DNA of 64,000 bases from Siphlonurus alternatus (taxonomy: Eukaryota; Arthropoda; Insecta; Ephemeroptera; Siphlonuridae), in assembly GCA_949825025.1 (NCBI GenBank), contig OX463782.1, positions 38,341,951 through 38,405,950 of the forward strand, given 5' to 3'. Every line of letters starts with the position of its first letter. Within the stretch, counting starts at the first letter, position 1. Positions 1-10,387 of the stretch are shown here, one piece after another. Made by a program: the position numbers and the translations under genes. Under the pieces are notes generated by a model. It did no database searches. It saw only the letters and a list, made by a program, of their open reading frames with translations, and was not told the DNA's origin.

Positions 1-526
1 AGTAACGTATATCATATTAAATAATATTTCTCATCATTTATTTAGTAAAGATGTCCTGAAATTACAATCTGTGATCATGATACATTATATTATATTATAT
101 AAATCAGAATATATTACTCATGTATACTCGATTATTCTTGAATTATCGAAAGAAGTTTATTTTGTTTATTTTAATTTTTCTTTTTATAGCTAATTAAGCT
201 ATACTATACATATCTCTAAAGATTGAGGTTTAGGTTAAAGGAACATAACAAAATACAGTCTTCAAATGTGCATAAAAAGGTGATCGTTATTTTTTTTTTG
301 TGTAATTAACCTATTATATATAGTATAAACTGTTTTATATATATATATATATATATAGTATCAAAACCATGCAGTGCGCAAAATAATATAATTTTATTTA
401 CAGTAAAATAATTGCGAGTCAATAAAGTCATGCATCAGAGATGTCACTTTTGTTAATTGTTAATCAAGATATAAAAAATAACATTATATATATTTATGTT
501 TATATTGATATATAATTATATAATAG
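1..526. other. AT-rich sequence without a gene
   Basis: Low-complexity AT-rich DNA with short (TA)n runs. I see no exon-like GC-rich block, splice pair or transposon end here. Confidence 0.6.
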
Positions 527-880
527 TGGATGTGTGCCGCAGTGCGTTTGACCGGGTCTTGTCAGATCACCGAAGTCAGCAACGCCGAGCGTGGTATGGT
601 TATAGTTGGATGGGTGACCATTTTCAACAAAAAACACGTTGTCCACCCAGGGGTAAATCGTTGCGCTTTTCCACAATGTGATTCCCCTGGCTTTGGACCA
701 TTGCACTTCAATCAGGCTCACTGACAAAAGCTGTAGCGTCCATCCTGACTGAGGTTTCCACGTTTCCTTCAGTCGCATATGCAGGCAAATGTCGGGATGG
801 ATTGCAAGGCCGTGGCCGCCCCCGTTCTGACAGCAATGCCTCCCCAGCATCAGTTGAAGTTTAATTGCCATCGGCATGCA
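527..880 (+). mobile_element. 5S-rRNA-derived SINE (SINE3 type)
   Basis: The head from about 531 to 620 reads like 5S rRNA: a GTCAGATCACCGAAGTCAGC stretch followed by GGTTATAGTTGGATGGGTGACC, which is the 5S internal promoter region. The body contains CATCCTGACTGAGGTTTCC and GTCGGGATGG, also seen in other SINEs of this window. Further 5S-headed pieces lie at about 7000 (+) and 62565-62928 (-). Short ORFs across this block are not genes. Confidence 0.85.
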
Positions 881-1156
881 TGGAACTCATCAAATATTTA
901 ATATGTGTACTGAATATAATTAATACATATACATGTATGGTGATAATATGTTCGTTGATTTGCATCTGAATGCTGGATTTTTGCAATTATAATTATTTCA
1001 TATCTTTTAAATAAAATAATGTAGTTGAAAAAAATACGTTAAATTGTTGCAGTCATCAATTTTGCTGCAGAGGTTAACATAAATTATTATATATATGTAT
1101 TCACAATAAGTTATATAATTGCAGGGTATCTTTGCTCAAAAATAATGAGAATTTAA

Positions 1157-1821
1157 AGTAGAGTGAGCGATTGCATTTTTTTTTAATATTTTATTTTCTA
1201 AAAATAGTTTAAGCTGCCCTCTATTGAGAAATGAAAACCAAAAAATTCCATCTCAAATAGTTTCACCACAAATATTCCCAAAATTGGTGTTTCGGAGGCC
1301 TTTAACGTGCAGCCTTAATATGGAACATAAAACCGCGTTCTATACTCCAACATTTTCTGAACTATGGTACCATTTAAAAAATACTTACGTAATCTATGAT
1401 GAATTCTTTAAATGGATTTTTAAATAAAAAAAACAATTTACGGAGCCATTTTTTCAGAAAAAAATCTTTAAGTTTTTGCGGGTTAATTCCCATAATTAAG
1501 GATTTTCATGATTTTTATCCAAGAAAATGACCCCGTAATTTTTTTTTTATTTGAAAATTCATTAAAGAATTCATCATAGATTACGTAAGTATTTTTTAAA
1601 TGGTACCATAGTTCAGAAAATGTTGGAGTAAAACGCGGTTTTATGTTCCATAAGGCTGCACGTTAAAGGCCTCCGAAACACCAACTTTGGGAATTTTTTG
1701 TGGTGAAACTATTTGAGATGGAATAATTTTTTGGTTTTCATTTCTCAATATTATAGAGGGCAGCCTAAACTATTTTTAAAAAATAAAATAATAAAAAAAA
1801 AATGAACTCGCTCACTCTACT
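1157..1821. mobile_element. Foldback MITE, ends AGTAGAGTGAGC, TTAA target duplication
   Basis: Two arms of about 270 bp are reverse complements. The tips are AGTAGAGTGAGC and GCTCACTCTACT, flanked by TTAA at 1153-1156 and 1822-1825. A TTAA duplication fits piggyBac or Kolobok superfamilies; the superfamily is not proven. A half copy lies at 28311, with a matching far tip at 30525. Confidence 0.85.
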
Positions 1822-1825
1822 TTAA

Positions 1826-2374
1826 GTAATAAAGTAAAAAAATTATGGTATATATGTAACATATTTATTATATAAATAAACAATTAACGTACACCCCAAG
1901 TATATATACTATCGATATAAATATATATACATTATTAAGTCTGTGGCACGATGTACCTCAAATTAATAATAATTTTTTGAAATACCGCGATGCGCAGAAA
2001 TAGAGTTTAATAATAATTATGTTCAGATGGAAATGAGCAAAAGCCGAAATGAAAGTCTTCATTGGGTTTTGCTCATTTCTACTTGAGCGCAAAACTATAA
2101 TAGTATTGAGCAAAACCCGAAATATTATATTATTTCGATTTTTATTTTGCTCATGATACCCGATGCTCGATAAACAAGAACTTAATTTTTACTAGCATAT
2201 TATATTTATATACCAGTCGTTAGATGCTCAAAACTAGTTTTGGTCATTTTTTTCGGCTTCTCTGCCTCAATTTGGCTTTTGGTATAGTAATTAACATATA
2301 TATATATATTTGTAGAATACATTGTAATATATTTAAGTATATATTATAAATAAGCTACTATTTATATTATGCAT
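1826..2374. other. Intergenic, no gene seen
   Basis: AT-rich. A 2030-2280 stretch repeats the phrase GAGCAAAA(G/C)CCGAAAT in both orientations, which suggests an old foldback element, but no clear ends are visible. Confidence 0.45.
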
Positions 2375-2533
<159 letters not shown>

Positions 2534-2704
2534 TATTTATGATTTTAATGATTTATATATATTATTTATATATAAATTTATTAATGATATATAAATAATT
2601 AAATACTAGATATTGTACAATATTTTAATTTTAATTATAACATAATTATTTACACTATTAAAACATAAAATAAATATATTTCAGCAGTATATTATTCTAT
2701 ATTA

Positions 2705-2938
2705 TTTCACTCGTGCCAGGCGGTCTGTGCTGCGGGAAGTTTGAGAACAGGGGAATAAGCTGTTCCACAAACGTAGCTCCTCCCTCGCTTTTGATTGGGC
2801 AAAATTTGTCACAAATGTCTGCTAGCAGTCAGACTAATCTTCGCAACACTGGGCAAAATGTCAGCTGTCAGCTGTCATTCGCTATTCGATCGTCATCTCT
2901 TTGTTCATGGCTCATGGCTCATGGCCGCCGGTTTAAAA
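2705..2938 (+). promoter_or_regulatory. Likely promoter and 5' UTR of the AC19 gene
   Basis: This is a GC-richer block directly upstream of the start codon, with an inverted CCAAT box (GATTGGGC) near 2793. It includes ATGs at 2907 and 2914 that are out of frame and one at 2921 that is in frame (adds MAAGLK). The transcription start cannot be placed. Confidence 0.4.
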
Positions 2939-5900
2939 ATGTCAACAACGAAAGGAAGTGTCGGTGATGCTCCGAAGCCAGAAACTCCGATATTAGTTAC
3001 AGTAAGTAATTTTTTATCTTTAATATTACACTATCACATTATTTTGTTGATGTATGCATAAAGGATGCAAACTTATAATAAATTAGACTAGATGCTATAA
3101 AATAGTGTGTTTGAAGATCACTGAAATTCCACGCCATGTGCTTTCAAAGCCTACAGAATAGCGCAGCACTTGATATGCACCGACTGATGTAATTATGCGA
3201 TATGCCCTGATTATTATCCGCACTCCGAAAGTGTGACCATGAGGGCTAGGATGGTTTCCCAGCAGAGTGTATGCATATGCTGTCGAGACTCGAGGGAAAA
3301 AGGGGAACCCATCCCTGAAGACTGCAGTGCAACGAGATGAGTTCGTTTTTTTTATTGGTGGTGATGATTTAGAGGGCAGCTAGTACTCTCTAACAAGCGA
3401 CAGTTGACGCCTGAAAATTTCCGGGAGCGAGGCATTTCCTACTTATTTTCCCTTCTGATTGGAGGCTCAGTAAAAGGACGTAATTTATGTCATTTTCAGA
3501 CATCATCTGCTGATGTAGGGAGTTGTTGAGCCCGCCGCTTAGTTGGTATTCATAGGTAAGGTGATGAAAGTAATATGAACAGCCGTGAGCCAAGTTTTTG
3601 TACAACACAGCTACTGACTAGCATGAATATGAGGGAAGGTACTACATTAAGTTGCTCTTTTTCAGTTAACTGGAGACGAAGGCTCGGGAGAGACCAACCG
3701 GACGTTTGTGTTCAACAACGAGGGCCACACACTGGGTAACGCGCTGCGCAGCATCTTGTCTCGCAAGTAAGTTATCTCGCAAGCTGCGGTGGCTCGTTTT
3801 TACTGTTGACGTTGCAGCCCGGAGGTGGAGTTCTTTGGCTAAACGGTGCCTCAACCTGCGGAGTGCAATACTTTTTCTGAGTGTTGACGTGACTTGTTCT
3901 GACTGTTGACGTTGCAGCCCGGAGGTGGAGTTCTGTGGCTACACGGTGCCTCACCCCGCGGAGTGCAAGATGAGCCTACGCATCCAGACGAGGGGCCCCC
4001 CTGCCGCAGACCTGTTGAAACAGGCCCTTGCCGACCTGGCGGCCATCTGCGACCGAACCCTGGGTCTCTTCCAGGCAAGTTCACATTTGCTTCTCCTAAT
4101 TTTGTTTGTCAGATTTCATTTAGGCTTGAGTTATCTCCCCGACCAGGGTTAGGACTAACACGAATGTCATGCTGGACATCACTGCAGTTTTGAGGCTACA
4201 AAACGCTCCTCCCACTTTTTTTATCTCTAAATATGATTGGTCATGTGACTCGCCAATAAGGCAGCAAAATTTTCACGTGATTTTATATACAAAGATTTTG
4301 TTGCCTCTATAGAATAGAATACGTAGAATAGAATAGAATAGAATAGAATAGAATAGAATAGAATTTTAATCTTTTGATTACAGTTGTAATATAGATCATG
4401 TCGTTTCATTTTCAAAAGTCAAACAAACATACACATTTCAATATAAAAAATTTATGCACATAATAATCAATTTACCATTCACTGCAAATACATAAATCAC
4501 TCAACAAACTATCACTAAAATTAGTCATAACATATCAACATTCTGCTGCTTGTAATTGATTCAAAAATACATTCACATCAGTCTCCAAAAACTCTCTTAT
4601 AGTATAAAAAGGGAACTTATTCAATAAACTTTTAATGATTTTACGAGCATTTTTGTCAGAGCAAGATGTCATTTGGATAAAAGGTTGCAGGTGATTATAC
4701 AATAACAGGCAGAGAAAATGAGGTATTTTCTTATACATAGACAAATTATGCCTTTCAAAAAAAATCTTTCTACTTGCTCTGGTGTTATGATTATGAATAT
4801 CTGAGTTTAACTTGAACAAAAGTGGATGCTTTAACACAAAGCAACAAGCCTCTACTATCAGTAAACAAGGGGTTTGCAGTGTTCCAAATAGTGAGTTTTG
4901 CACAGTATTCTGATTGCTCTTTTCTGTATACAGTAATCAACAGTCTATTAGCAAAAGGAGAATTCCCCCAAAAGATAAGACCATACAGAAGATGTGATTC
5001 GAAATGGGCGTAATATACAGATACATAATAGTGTCGTATCTGAATAGAATAGAATAGAATAGAATAGAATAGAATAGAATAGAATAGAATAATTTATTGA
5101 TTCCTTTGACATACAATTCGTTGCAGCTTGCCCAAAAAATTGACTTCATTGTGTCTTTCAATCTTTTCTGCCTCAATGCTTATATTAAGTGAATCAGGAA
5201 CACTGTCTTGAGAATTGTGTAAAATTAGATACCGAGTTTTACTTTTATTTATGATAAGTGAGTTCTGTGTGCAGAATTTTTGCATTATGGCTGTCTGAGA
5301 GTTTGCAGAGGAGACCACATCATCATAATTGGTTTTTGCAATTATATGACTGGTGTCATCCGCATACTCATACAATTCTCCCTCAGTAATAAGATCCACG
5401 AGATCATTCTTCGTAATGAGAAATAAATCCGGACTTGCATTCCCTCCCTGATATGCATTGCAAGTTGCAAGGAGAGAATATTGCATTCTCTCCTTATATG
5501 AAGTTTATATGACATAAAAAATGTTTCAATTATCAAAACTGCTGTAATATTTACGTCGTTACTTATCAAATTCAAATTAAAAATTTTATTCATCTTCAAA
5601 AGACATGTCAACAAAAATACATTAGATAATTATTCATTTAAAGTAATCGTCCATTCTATATATAATATGTTCATAGCCAGTAGATGCAGTTTAATCTTCT
5701 TTTTAAAATGCACAATATCACTTTCACTTTTTAAATGATTGTGGAGATTATTATACAATTTTTGGAAACAGTAATGCAGTGCATTTTCATGTGCCGATGT
5801 TCGATTTATGGCCGGGGAAAACAAATCTTTATATCTGGTATTATGGGAGTGTTGTAAATTATTATGGCCAAAATACTGAGGATATTTTTTTTTGCAAAAA

Positions 5901-6044
5901 TTAAAACTACTGTAATATTTACGTCGTTGCTTATCACAACTGCTGTAATATTTACGTTGTTGCTTATCAAAACTGCTGTAATATTTACGTTGTTGCTTGC
6001 AGGAGGAAGTGACGGACTTCAAAGCGGAAGCTGGTGAGCGGTAA
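2939..6044 (+). CDS. Polr1D: RNA polymerases I and III subunit RPAC2 (AC19)
   Basis: Small assembly subunit shared by RNA polymerases I and III. It pairs with AC40 as the counterpart of Rpb3/Rpb11 and of the bacterial alpha dimer, and acts in the nucleus/nucleolus. Exons: 2939-3001, 3666-3766, 3918-4074, 6003-6044, giving 120 aa (human POLR1D is about 133). The alpha-like dimerisation motif is plain: TFVFNNEGHTLGNALR in exon 2, then NPEVEFCGYTVPHP and MSLRIQTRG in exon 3. The last exon adds EEVTDFKAEAGER and TAA. Exon joints are in phase. Intron 3 starts with GC (CCAG|GCAAGT), a GC-AG intron, and holds LINE debris and (GAATA)n arrays. The start at 2939 has A at -3; an in-frame ATG at 2921 would add six residues. 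A poly(A) signal lies at 6157. Identification is firm; the exact start is not. Confidence 0.93.
3802..3868 (+). pseudogene. Broken tandem copy of the start of AC19 exon 3
   Basis: The last 16 bp of intron 2 (pyrimidine tract and GTTGCAG acceptor) and the first 51 bp of exon 3 are repeated exactly 100 bp upstream (acceptor 3815-3817 versus 3915-3917). The copy differs at several bases. If its acceptor were used the protein would read NPEVEFFG and then meet TAA at 3834. It is therefore a decoy or poison exon, or a harmless duplication relic. Confidence 0.85.
4325..4363. repeat. (GAATA)n microsatellite
   Basis: Pentanucleotide array inside AC19 intron 3, immediately beyond the 3' end of the minus-strand LINE fragment. 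On the minus strand it reads (TATTC)n, as expected for a LINE with a short-repeat tail. Confidence 0.95.
4535..5486 (-). mobile_element. LINE reverse-transcriptase 3' fragment
   Basis: Read on the minus strand, 5486-5094 shows the catalytic YADD box (LYEYADDTSHIIAK) and the downstream NSLIINKSKT segment. 4990-4535 shows the C-terminal part (LLYGLIFWGNS; NHNTRASRKIFF). The two parts are split by a (GAATA)n array and shifted in frame, so the copy is dead. It sits in intron 3 of the AC19 gene in antisense orientation. It resembles Jockey/CR1-like non-LTR elements; the clade is not resolved. Confidence 0.8.
5042..5091. repeat. (GAATA)n microsatellite inside the LINE fragment
   Basis: Second array of the same pentamer, between the polymerase box and the C-terminal part of the LINE. 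This suggests that two 3' ends, or a rearrangement, were joined here. Confidence 0.95.
5630..5920 (-). mobile_element. Second LINE C-terminal fragment
   Basis: The minus-strand translation contains HSHNTRYKDLFSPAINRT and LYNNLHNHLKSE, the usual C-terminal block of the same class of LINE, but it differs from the copy at 4535. A short unit (GTAATATTTACGTYGTTGC, read on +) is repeated four times between about 5540 and 6000, up to the acceptor of AC19 exon 4. Confidence 0.7.
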
Positions 6045-6156
6045 TGCCAACACGACAGATTTGAGCGGTAGTGCCAACACGGCAGATTCAAGTGTCACAT
6101 GTTCGTCAAAAACTTCTAAAGACTTGTTTGTCCTACTTCAATTTTGTACATACTAA

Positions 6157-6162
6157 AATAAA
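6157..6162 (+). promoter_or_regulatory. Poly(A) signal AATAAA for AC19
   Basis: Canonical hexamer 113 bp after the stop codon of the AC19 gene. Confidence 0.6.
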
Positions 6163-6544
6163 ACGTGTAATATGTTATAAATAATCCATTTCAATATTTT
6201 TGTTGGTTACACTCCAGAAAATGTGTGCACGGCAGTCAATTTCCAATTCTTCACTCTTGGCAGTCAGTTTCTTTTTAAAATCAGGAAAGCGAGTGAAGAG
6301 AAATGAAAAATCTGGAATACAGATTGTCTTGGTGGCGACTAATTAACCATACCAAACAATTTTTTGTCACACGGCACACTGGGAGGGGGGTATTTTTATT
6401 TTTTTAACGGAAATGCATTGCTGGGTCGCTAACAAAGAACTATAGATTTTTTCAGAAGATTTGGAGCAGTATTTCACACTTTTTCCCGGCTCTAAAAGAC
6501 TCCTCCCCTTCCCCGTGGTAATTAATGTCAGAGTTAATAGTGAG

Positions 6545-6930
6545 AGGCTTCAAGTGAGTGCACCTCGCGATGCTCATTTGTGTCGCTAAGGTCCATCTTG
6601 CACTTGAAAATGAAGCAAAGTGTTTTTTATTTTAATTTTTCTGGGTTATAAATAATGTATAAAAAGTAATTCTTCAATTATCATTTATTTTTCAGTTTGG
6701 ACTGATGTTCCATAAAGGAATTTTCTAAAAAAAAAATAAAAAAAAAAAATCTTCTTGGTGGAAAAATGAAGGTTTTTCTTACATGAGGTGTTTAGATAGG
6801 ACGATGGGAACACCGAAAAATCAGCTGACTTGAACCCTTTATATGTAAAAGTAAACTTGGTAAAAAGTTTTTTGTTTCTGATGTCAATATATGGAGAGGG
6901 CAGAGTTTCATTTCTCCAGCTTGACTGAAG
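6545..6930. repeat. Dispersed repeat, second copy at 57296-57650
   Basis: It starts CTTCAAGTGAGTGC and ends near CAGCTGACTTGAA, which are partly complementary, and contains GATGCTCATTTGTG and GGGAACACCGAAAAATCAGC. The same blocks in the same order occur at 57296-57650. Probably a non-autonomous transposon. Confidence 0.65.
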
Positions 6931-6999
6931 TTTCGCACACCGACAATGAATTGGCAAAATTAATGTGAGAACAGTTCATGGCCTGGTTCTCGTTACATC

Positions 7000-7105
7000 A
7001 CTGTGTGGTTAGTACTTGAATGGGCGACCATTTCTAGTAAAATTTATGAAATTGTTGCTCCTGGGGTAAATTTTTACACCCAATGCAGTGATGTGTTTTG
7101 TTGTT
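7000..7105 (+). mobile_element. Fragment of a 5S-headed SINE
   Basis: GTGTGGTTAGTACTTGAATG followed by GGCGACC matches the 3' half of 5S rRNA. The CTGGGGTAAAT that follows matches the body of the SINE at 527. Confidence 0.7.
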
Positions 7106-7217
7106 GCCATGTCTCCCTAAATTTAGTGTCCCAGCAGTTCAAATGTAGAGCTTATCTTTTGGGTAGAAAACTTGTGATGTCCATTATGACATTTATCCCA
7201 ATTTGCTTCCATGCACT

Positions 7218-7333
7218 GTCACTACGTTTACATGATGGTGTTTAATGCGTATTCGTTGACGACGCCTCATAAGAATAACATCATCCGTCGTCAACGAATA
7301 CGCATAAAACACCGTCGTGTAAACGTAGTGTGT
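7218..7333. mobile_element. Short hairpin MITE
   Basis: Arms of about 50 bp beginning CACTACGTTTACATGATGG; the loop contains CTCATAAGAATAACATC. A sibling lies at 44326-44424. Confidence 0.75.
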
Positions 7334-7464
7334 GTTCAAATATGATTTAAATATGATGATTTGAGCTGAAGAGATAAAAATGTAATTCAAGACGTTACAT
7401 CTTTATTACAATATTAGCTTACTACAGCATAATTTTGCTATTGGTGTAAGCATTCAAACTTAAG

Positions 7465-7813
7465 GGTAAGATAACGCCACCAATGTTAAAAAAAATCCCT
7501 CACACGAAAATTCTGAAAAAAAAATAAAATGTTCTCCTCTACACCCCCTATCAGTAGCTAAAATATCAGGTACACAAATACAATCTAGTTTTTGAGTTAT
7601 GAATTTTTAAATTTGACTAATTTAACATGGAAGTTTCATTTCTCTATGTTAAAGTAGTCAACTTTAAAAATTTATAACTCAAAAACTAGATCGTATTTGT
7701 ATACCTGATATTTTATAAGGTACTGATAGGGGGTGTAGAGGAGAACATTTTAAATTTTTTTCAGAATTTTTGTGAGAGGGATTTTTTTTAACATTGGTGG
7801 CGTTATCTTACCT
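7465..7813. mobile_element. TTAA MITE, ends GGGTAAGATAACGCC
   Basis: Foldback element with long arms, flanked by TTAA at 7461-7464 and 7814-7817. The arms contain CCACCAATGTTAAAAAAA and ATATCAGGTACACAAAT. TTAA plus a G-rich tip fits Kolobok-like elements. The same family occurs at 8355, 47881, 48707 and 50784. Confidence 0.85.
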
Positions 7814-7839
7814 TTAACAACAGTATTAGCAACAGTTGG

Positions 7840-8175
7840 AAGGATTGATAGGAAAGGAGGCGGCTGTCATATATCATGGCCTTAATTGTGTTAGGAACTG
7901 CCCCGGCATTTGCCTGGGAGTGACGATGGGAAACCACAGAAAACCATCATCGAGGCAGACGGTACCAAAGGGAACGACCTTCGGCACCTCCCGAATACAG
8001 GCAGTATAGTGGAAGAACATACATGCCATCTCTCGGGAACTTACTAGAACATGCTGCCATACCTCAGCTCGAAGTGACGAAAAGTCACCTGAGACAAGGC
8101 AGGAAGCGATCCTGGGTCTCCCGAGCGATAGACAGAGACAGAGATCAAACCACTACCCTAGGCTGCTCGGTAAAA
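7840..8175 (-). mobile_element. tRNA-derived SINE
   Basis: On the minus strand the head has an A-box-like TAGGGTAGTGG and a weak B box. The body contains GGTTTTCTGTGGTTTCCCAT and CCAGGCAAATGCCGGGGC, and the 3' end is CCTCCTTTCCTATC. The body recalls SINE cores common in arthropod sequence (from memory, not searched). A 79-residue + frame here is spurious. Confidence 0.75.
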
Positions 8176-8354
8176 CTGAAACTTAAAACTATTGATGTAT
8201 TATTCAACAGTCTTCCTATAACATTTTGTCACAAGTCTTACAAATTAAATTTTATAAAATGATATACTGTACTCAACATTTTTTTTCTACATTTTTTTAT
8301 TTTATTTTTTATTATTTTTTTTTTTTCTATAGATGTACTATGTCTGTATATAAG

Positions 8355-8520
8355 GGTAAGGTAACACGCCCAATGTTAAAAAATTCCAACACATGAAAAT
8401 TATGAAACATCTTAAAATATTCTCCTCGACCTATATACCTTATTCAGTAGCTATAATATCAGGTATACAAATTTGATCCAGTTTTTTTTTTTTTTTTTTT
8501 TTTAGTTATATAGTTTTTAG
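8355..8520. mobile_element. Truncated GGGTAAG-family MITE
   Basis: Left arm only (GGGTAAGGTAACACGCCC through ATATCAGGTATACAAAT), ending in a T run. The right arm is absent. Confidence 0.7.
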
Positions 8521-9016
8521 CCCCGGTTGTATCTCCCCAGAAATGAATCGCCCGTTTTCCTGGCATGCTTTTAGGCTTGTTGAAAGTAAAAAGTTTTTAA
8601 AAAAATTGTAACCCATAAACCAAATTACCCTTTTCTTCAAGATGACAAAACTTCAATACCTTGTTCGCCTTGTTAAAAAAAAATTAAAACAAATTAATGG
8701 CAGCCATTTTTACAAAAATGGTCACTCGTCATTTAAATAACATAAGAATTCCAAAACTGGGACATCTTCAAAAATCATATCATAGCCGGACACACATTTT
8801 TTTCATTTATTTAATTATTTTCTTAAAGAAATGCTCTGATCTATATGGAACTAAAATCATGATGAACTTAACTGCTATATACTTGTCATATGTTATGGGG
8901 TGCGAGGTCGGCCTGCCCCCGGCCTCTAGCAAGACCGTCCCCGTGGCGTTACAAGCCCCACGCCTCGTCCACCTCCATTCGCTGGTGGCCCTCTTGGGTC
9001 GTGGTGCTGCACTCAC
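8521..9016. other. No gene recognised
   Basis: AT-rich at first, then GC-rich from 8900 as the minus-strand exon candidate is approached. It may be intron of that candidate gene. Confidence 0.4.
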
Positions 9017-9235
9017 TCCCTCCCTGACCCCGACCGCTAGCTCCGGCTGCTGTCTGCTGATCAGGCGAGCTCTCCATGGCTCAGCTCGGTGTTCCTCCGT
9101 CACTCGTCCCACGTCAGGTCCACGACCAGACTCAAGCGAGGCCGGAGGGCTGCGTGCACGGTCCTCGGTGGCTGTTTCCTCCCCGCTAGATCCGTAGCCC
9201 GAGCTCGAGGGACTAATCTTGTCAGCTGTCCTCAT
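9017..9235 (-). CDS. Candidate 5' coding exon, unknown protein
   Basis: GC-rich island in AT-rich surroundings. A minus-strand frame of 73 codons runs from ATG at 9235 to a strong splice donor (GGA|GTGAGT, intron from 9016 down). The peptide is low in hydrophobic residues and starts MRTADKISPSSSGYGSSGEE, then is rich in R, E and S, so it is probably disordered. I do not recognise the protein and no downstream exon was found. The open frame continues without a stop into the intron side, so the exon end rests on the donor alone. Confidence 0.4.
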
Positions 9236-10387
9236 TAACAGACCAACTTTGACGACAGACAAAGACGGTGACAGTAAACAACTACTTTTCTGACACTTTA
9301 CGTGACCTCTCTGACAATGACATTAGACTACAAAAACAACTAACAATAATAATACTTTCAAACTAAGCAGGCCTATCTAGTATTAACTATATTTAGTTTC
9401 CTTACTAATCTCAGTCTATATTTTTAGTGACAGGTCTTACTTATATTGTAAATAAAATGACCTGGATCCACTAATATCTCTGACATCTTAAGCCAATTCT
9501 AAATAATTCTTACTACAACCAAAGCACAGTAACACTTACTTGCAATCAAGCATCAATTATTTTAGTATTTGATAATATTTCATATCAAATACTAACCTTT
9601 CTCAACAAATATAGTGAACTCAAACGCATCCTATTTAACTACGAAAATGGGAGTGGGGGCGCGCGCGGCAGCCGGGTGAGCACACGGGAAGAGCGCGCAG
9701 AGGCCCAAAAAATTTATTATATATAGTGAGTGTGCATATTTATGTATATATAATATATATATAATAATAAATATTGTATATAGTAGTGTTATAGAACATC
9801 ACACTCTTATTGATATGTATATGTGCCGGCCGCCATGGAAAAAAAGTAACAAAAAGTTTTATCCTTATTTTTTTTTTTTTCAAGGATACACCCCTAAGAG
9901 CTTTTTTTAAGATAGTATCTGTCCGATGATGCCTTTTTCATTGTTAAACATGGGACGATGTAGTGCCTGATTTCACCACCAGAGCAGAGAACGTAATGGC
10001 ATTGTTGGCGCTAGTAGACACTCAATGATTTTATTTCAATGGTTATTTTCCATAAGTTATTAACATGTAAATCAACAACTGTCCCATGTTCTGTGCTCGT
10101 GCTCAAAGGACAGACAATAGCAACAATACTTTGTTTACTAACAAAGAGCAGAGGACTTTGATATATAGACGTCCCATGCATACCATATGGGATTTCTGTA
10201 CCACTTTTGGCTTAGATAAGTCGTGTTTAGCTGGACTGCAGTAAGAGGGATCAGTGGGGGGGGGGGGATATATTATGTGAAGAGATAGCTCCCCAGTATT
10301 GCCATCTGTAGTGGTGTACTGTCAGTATTTATATTTATATAAATCAGTATATGAGGAAAATATAATAAATAAATACAAAGGAATACT
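9236..10387. other. No gene seen
   Basis: Upstream of the 9235 candidate the sequence is AT-rich with a short GC-rich patch at 9650-9700 and a G run at 10257. 9800-10200 holds mixed-composition repeat-like DNA without visible ends. Confidence 0.4.

Noticed and set aside
500..877. 125-residue minus-strand frame
   Set aside because: It is the antisense of a 5S-headed SINE; no start context, no introns and no protein-like features.
3666..4193. Overlapping frames on both strands across AC19 exons 2 and 3
   Set aside because: Shadows of the AC19 coding exons and their duplicated piece.
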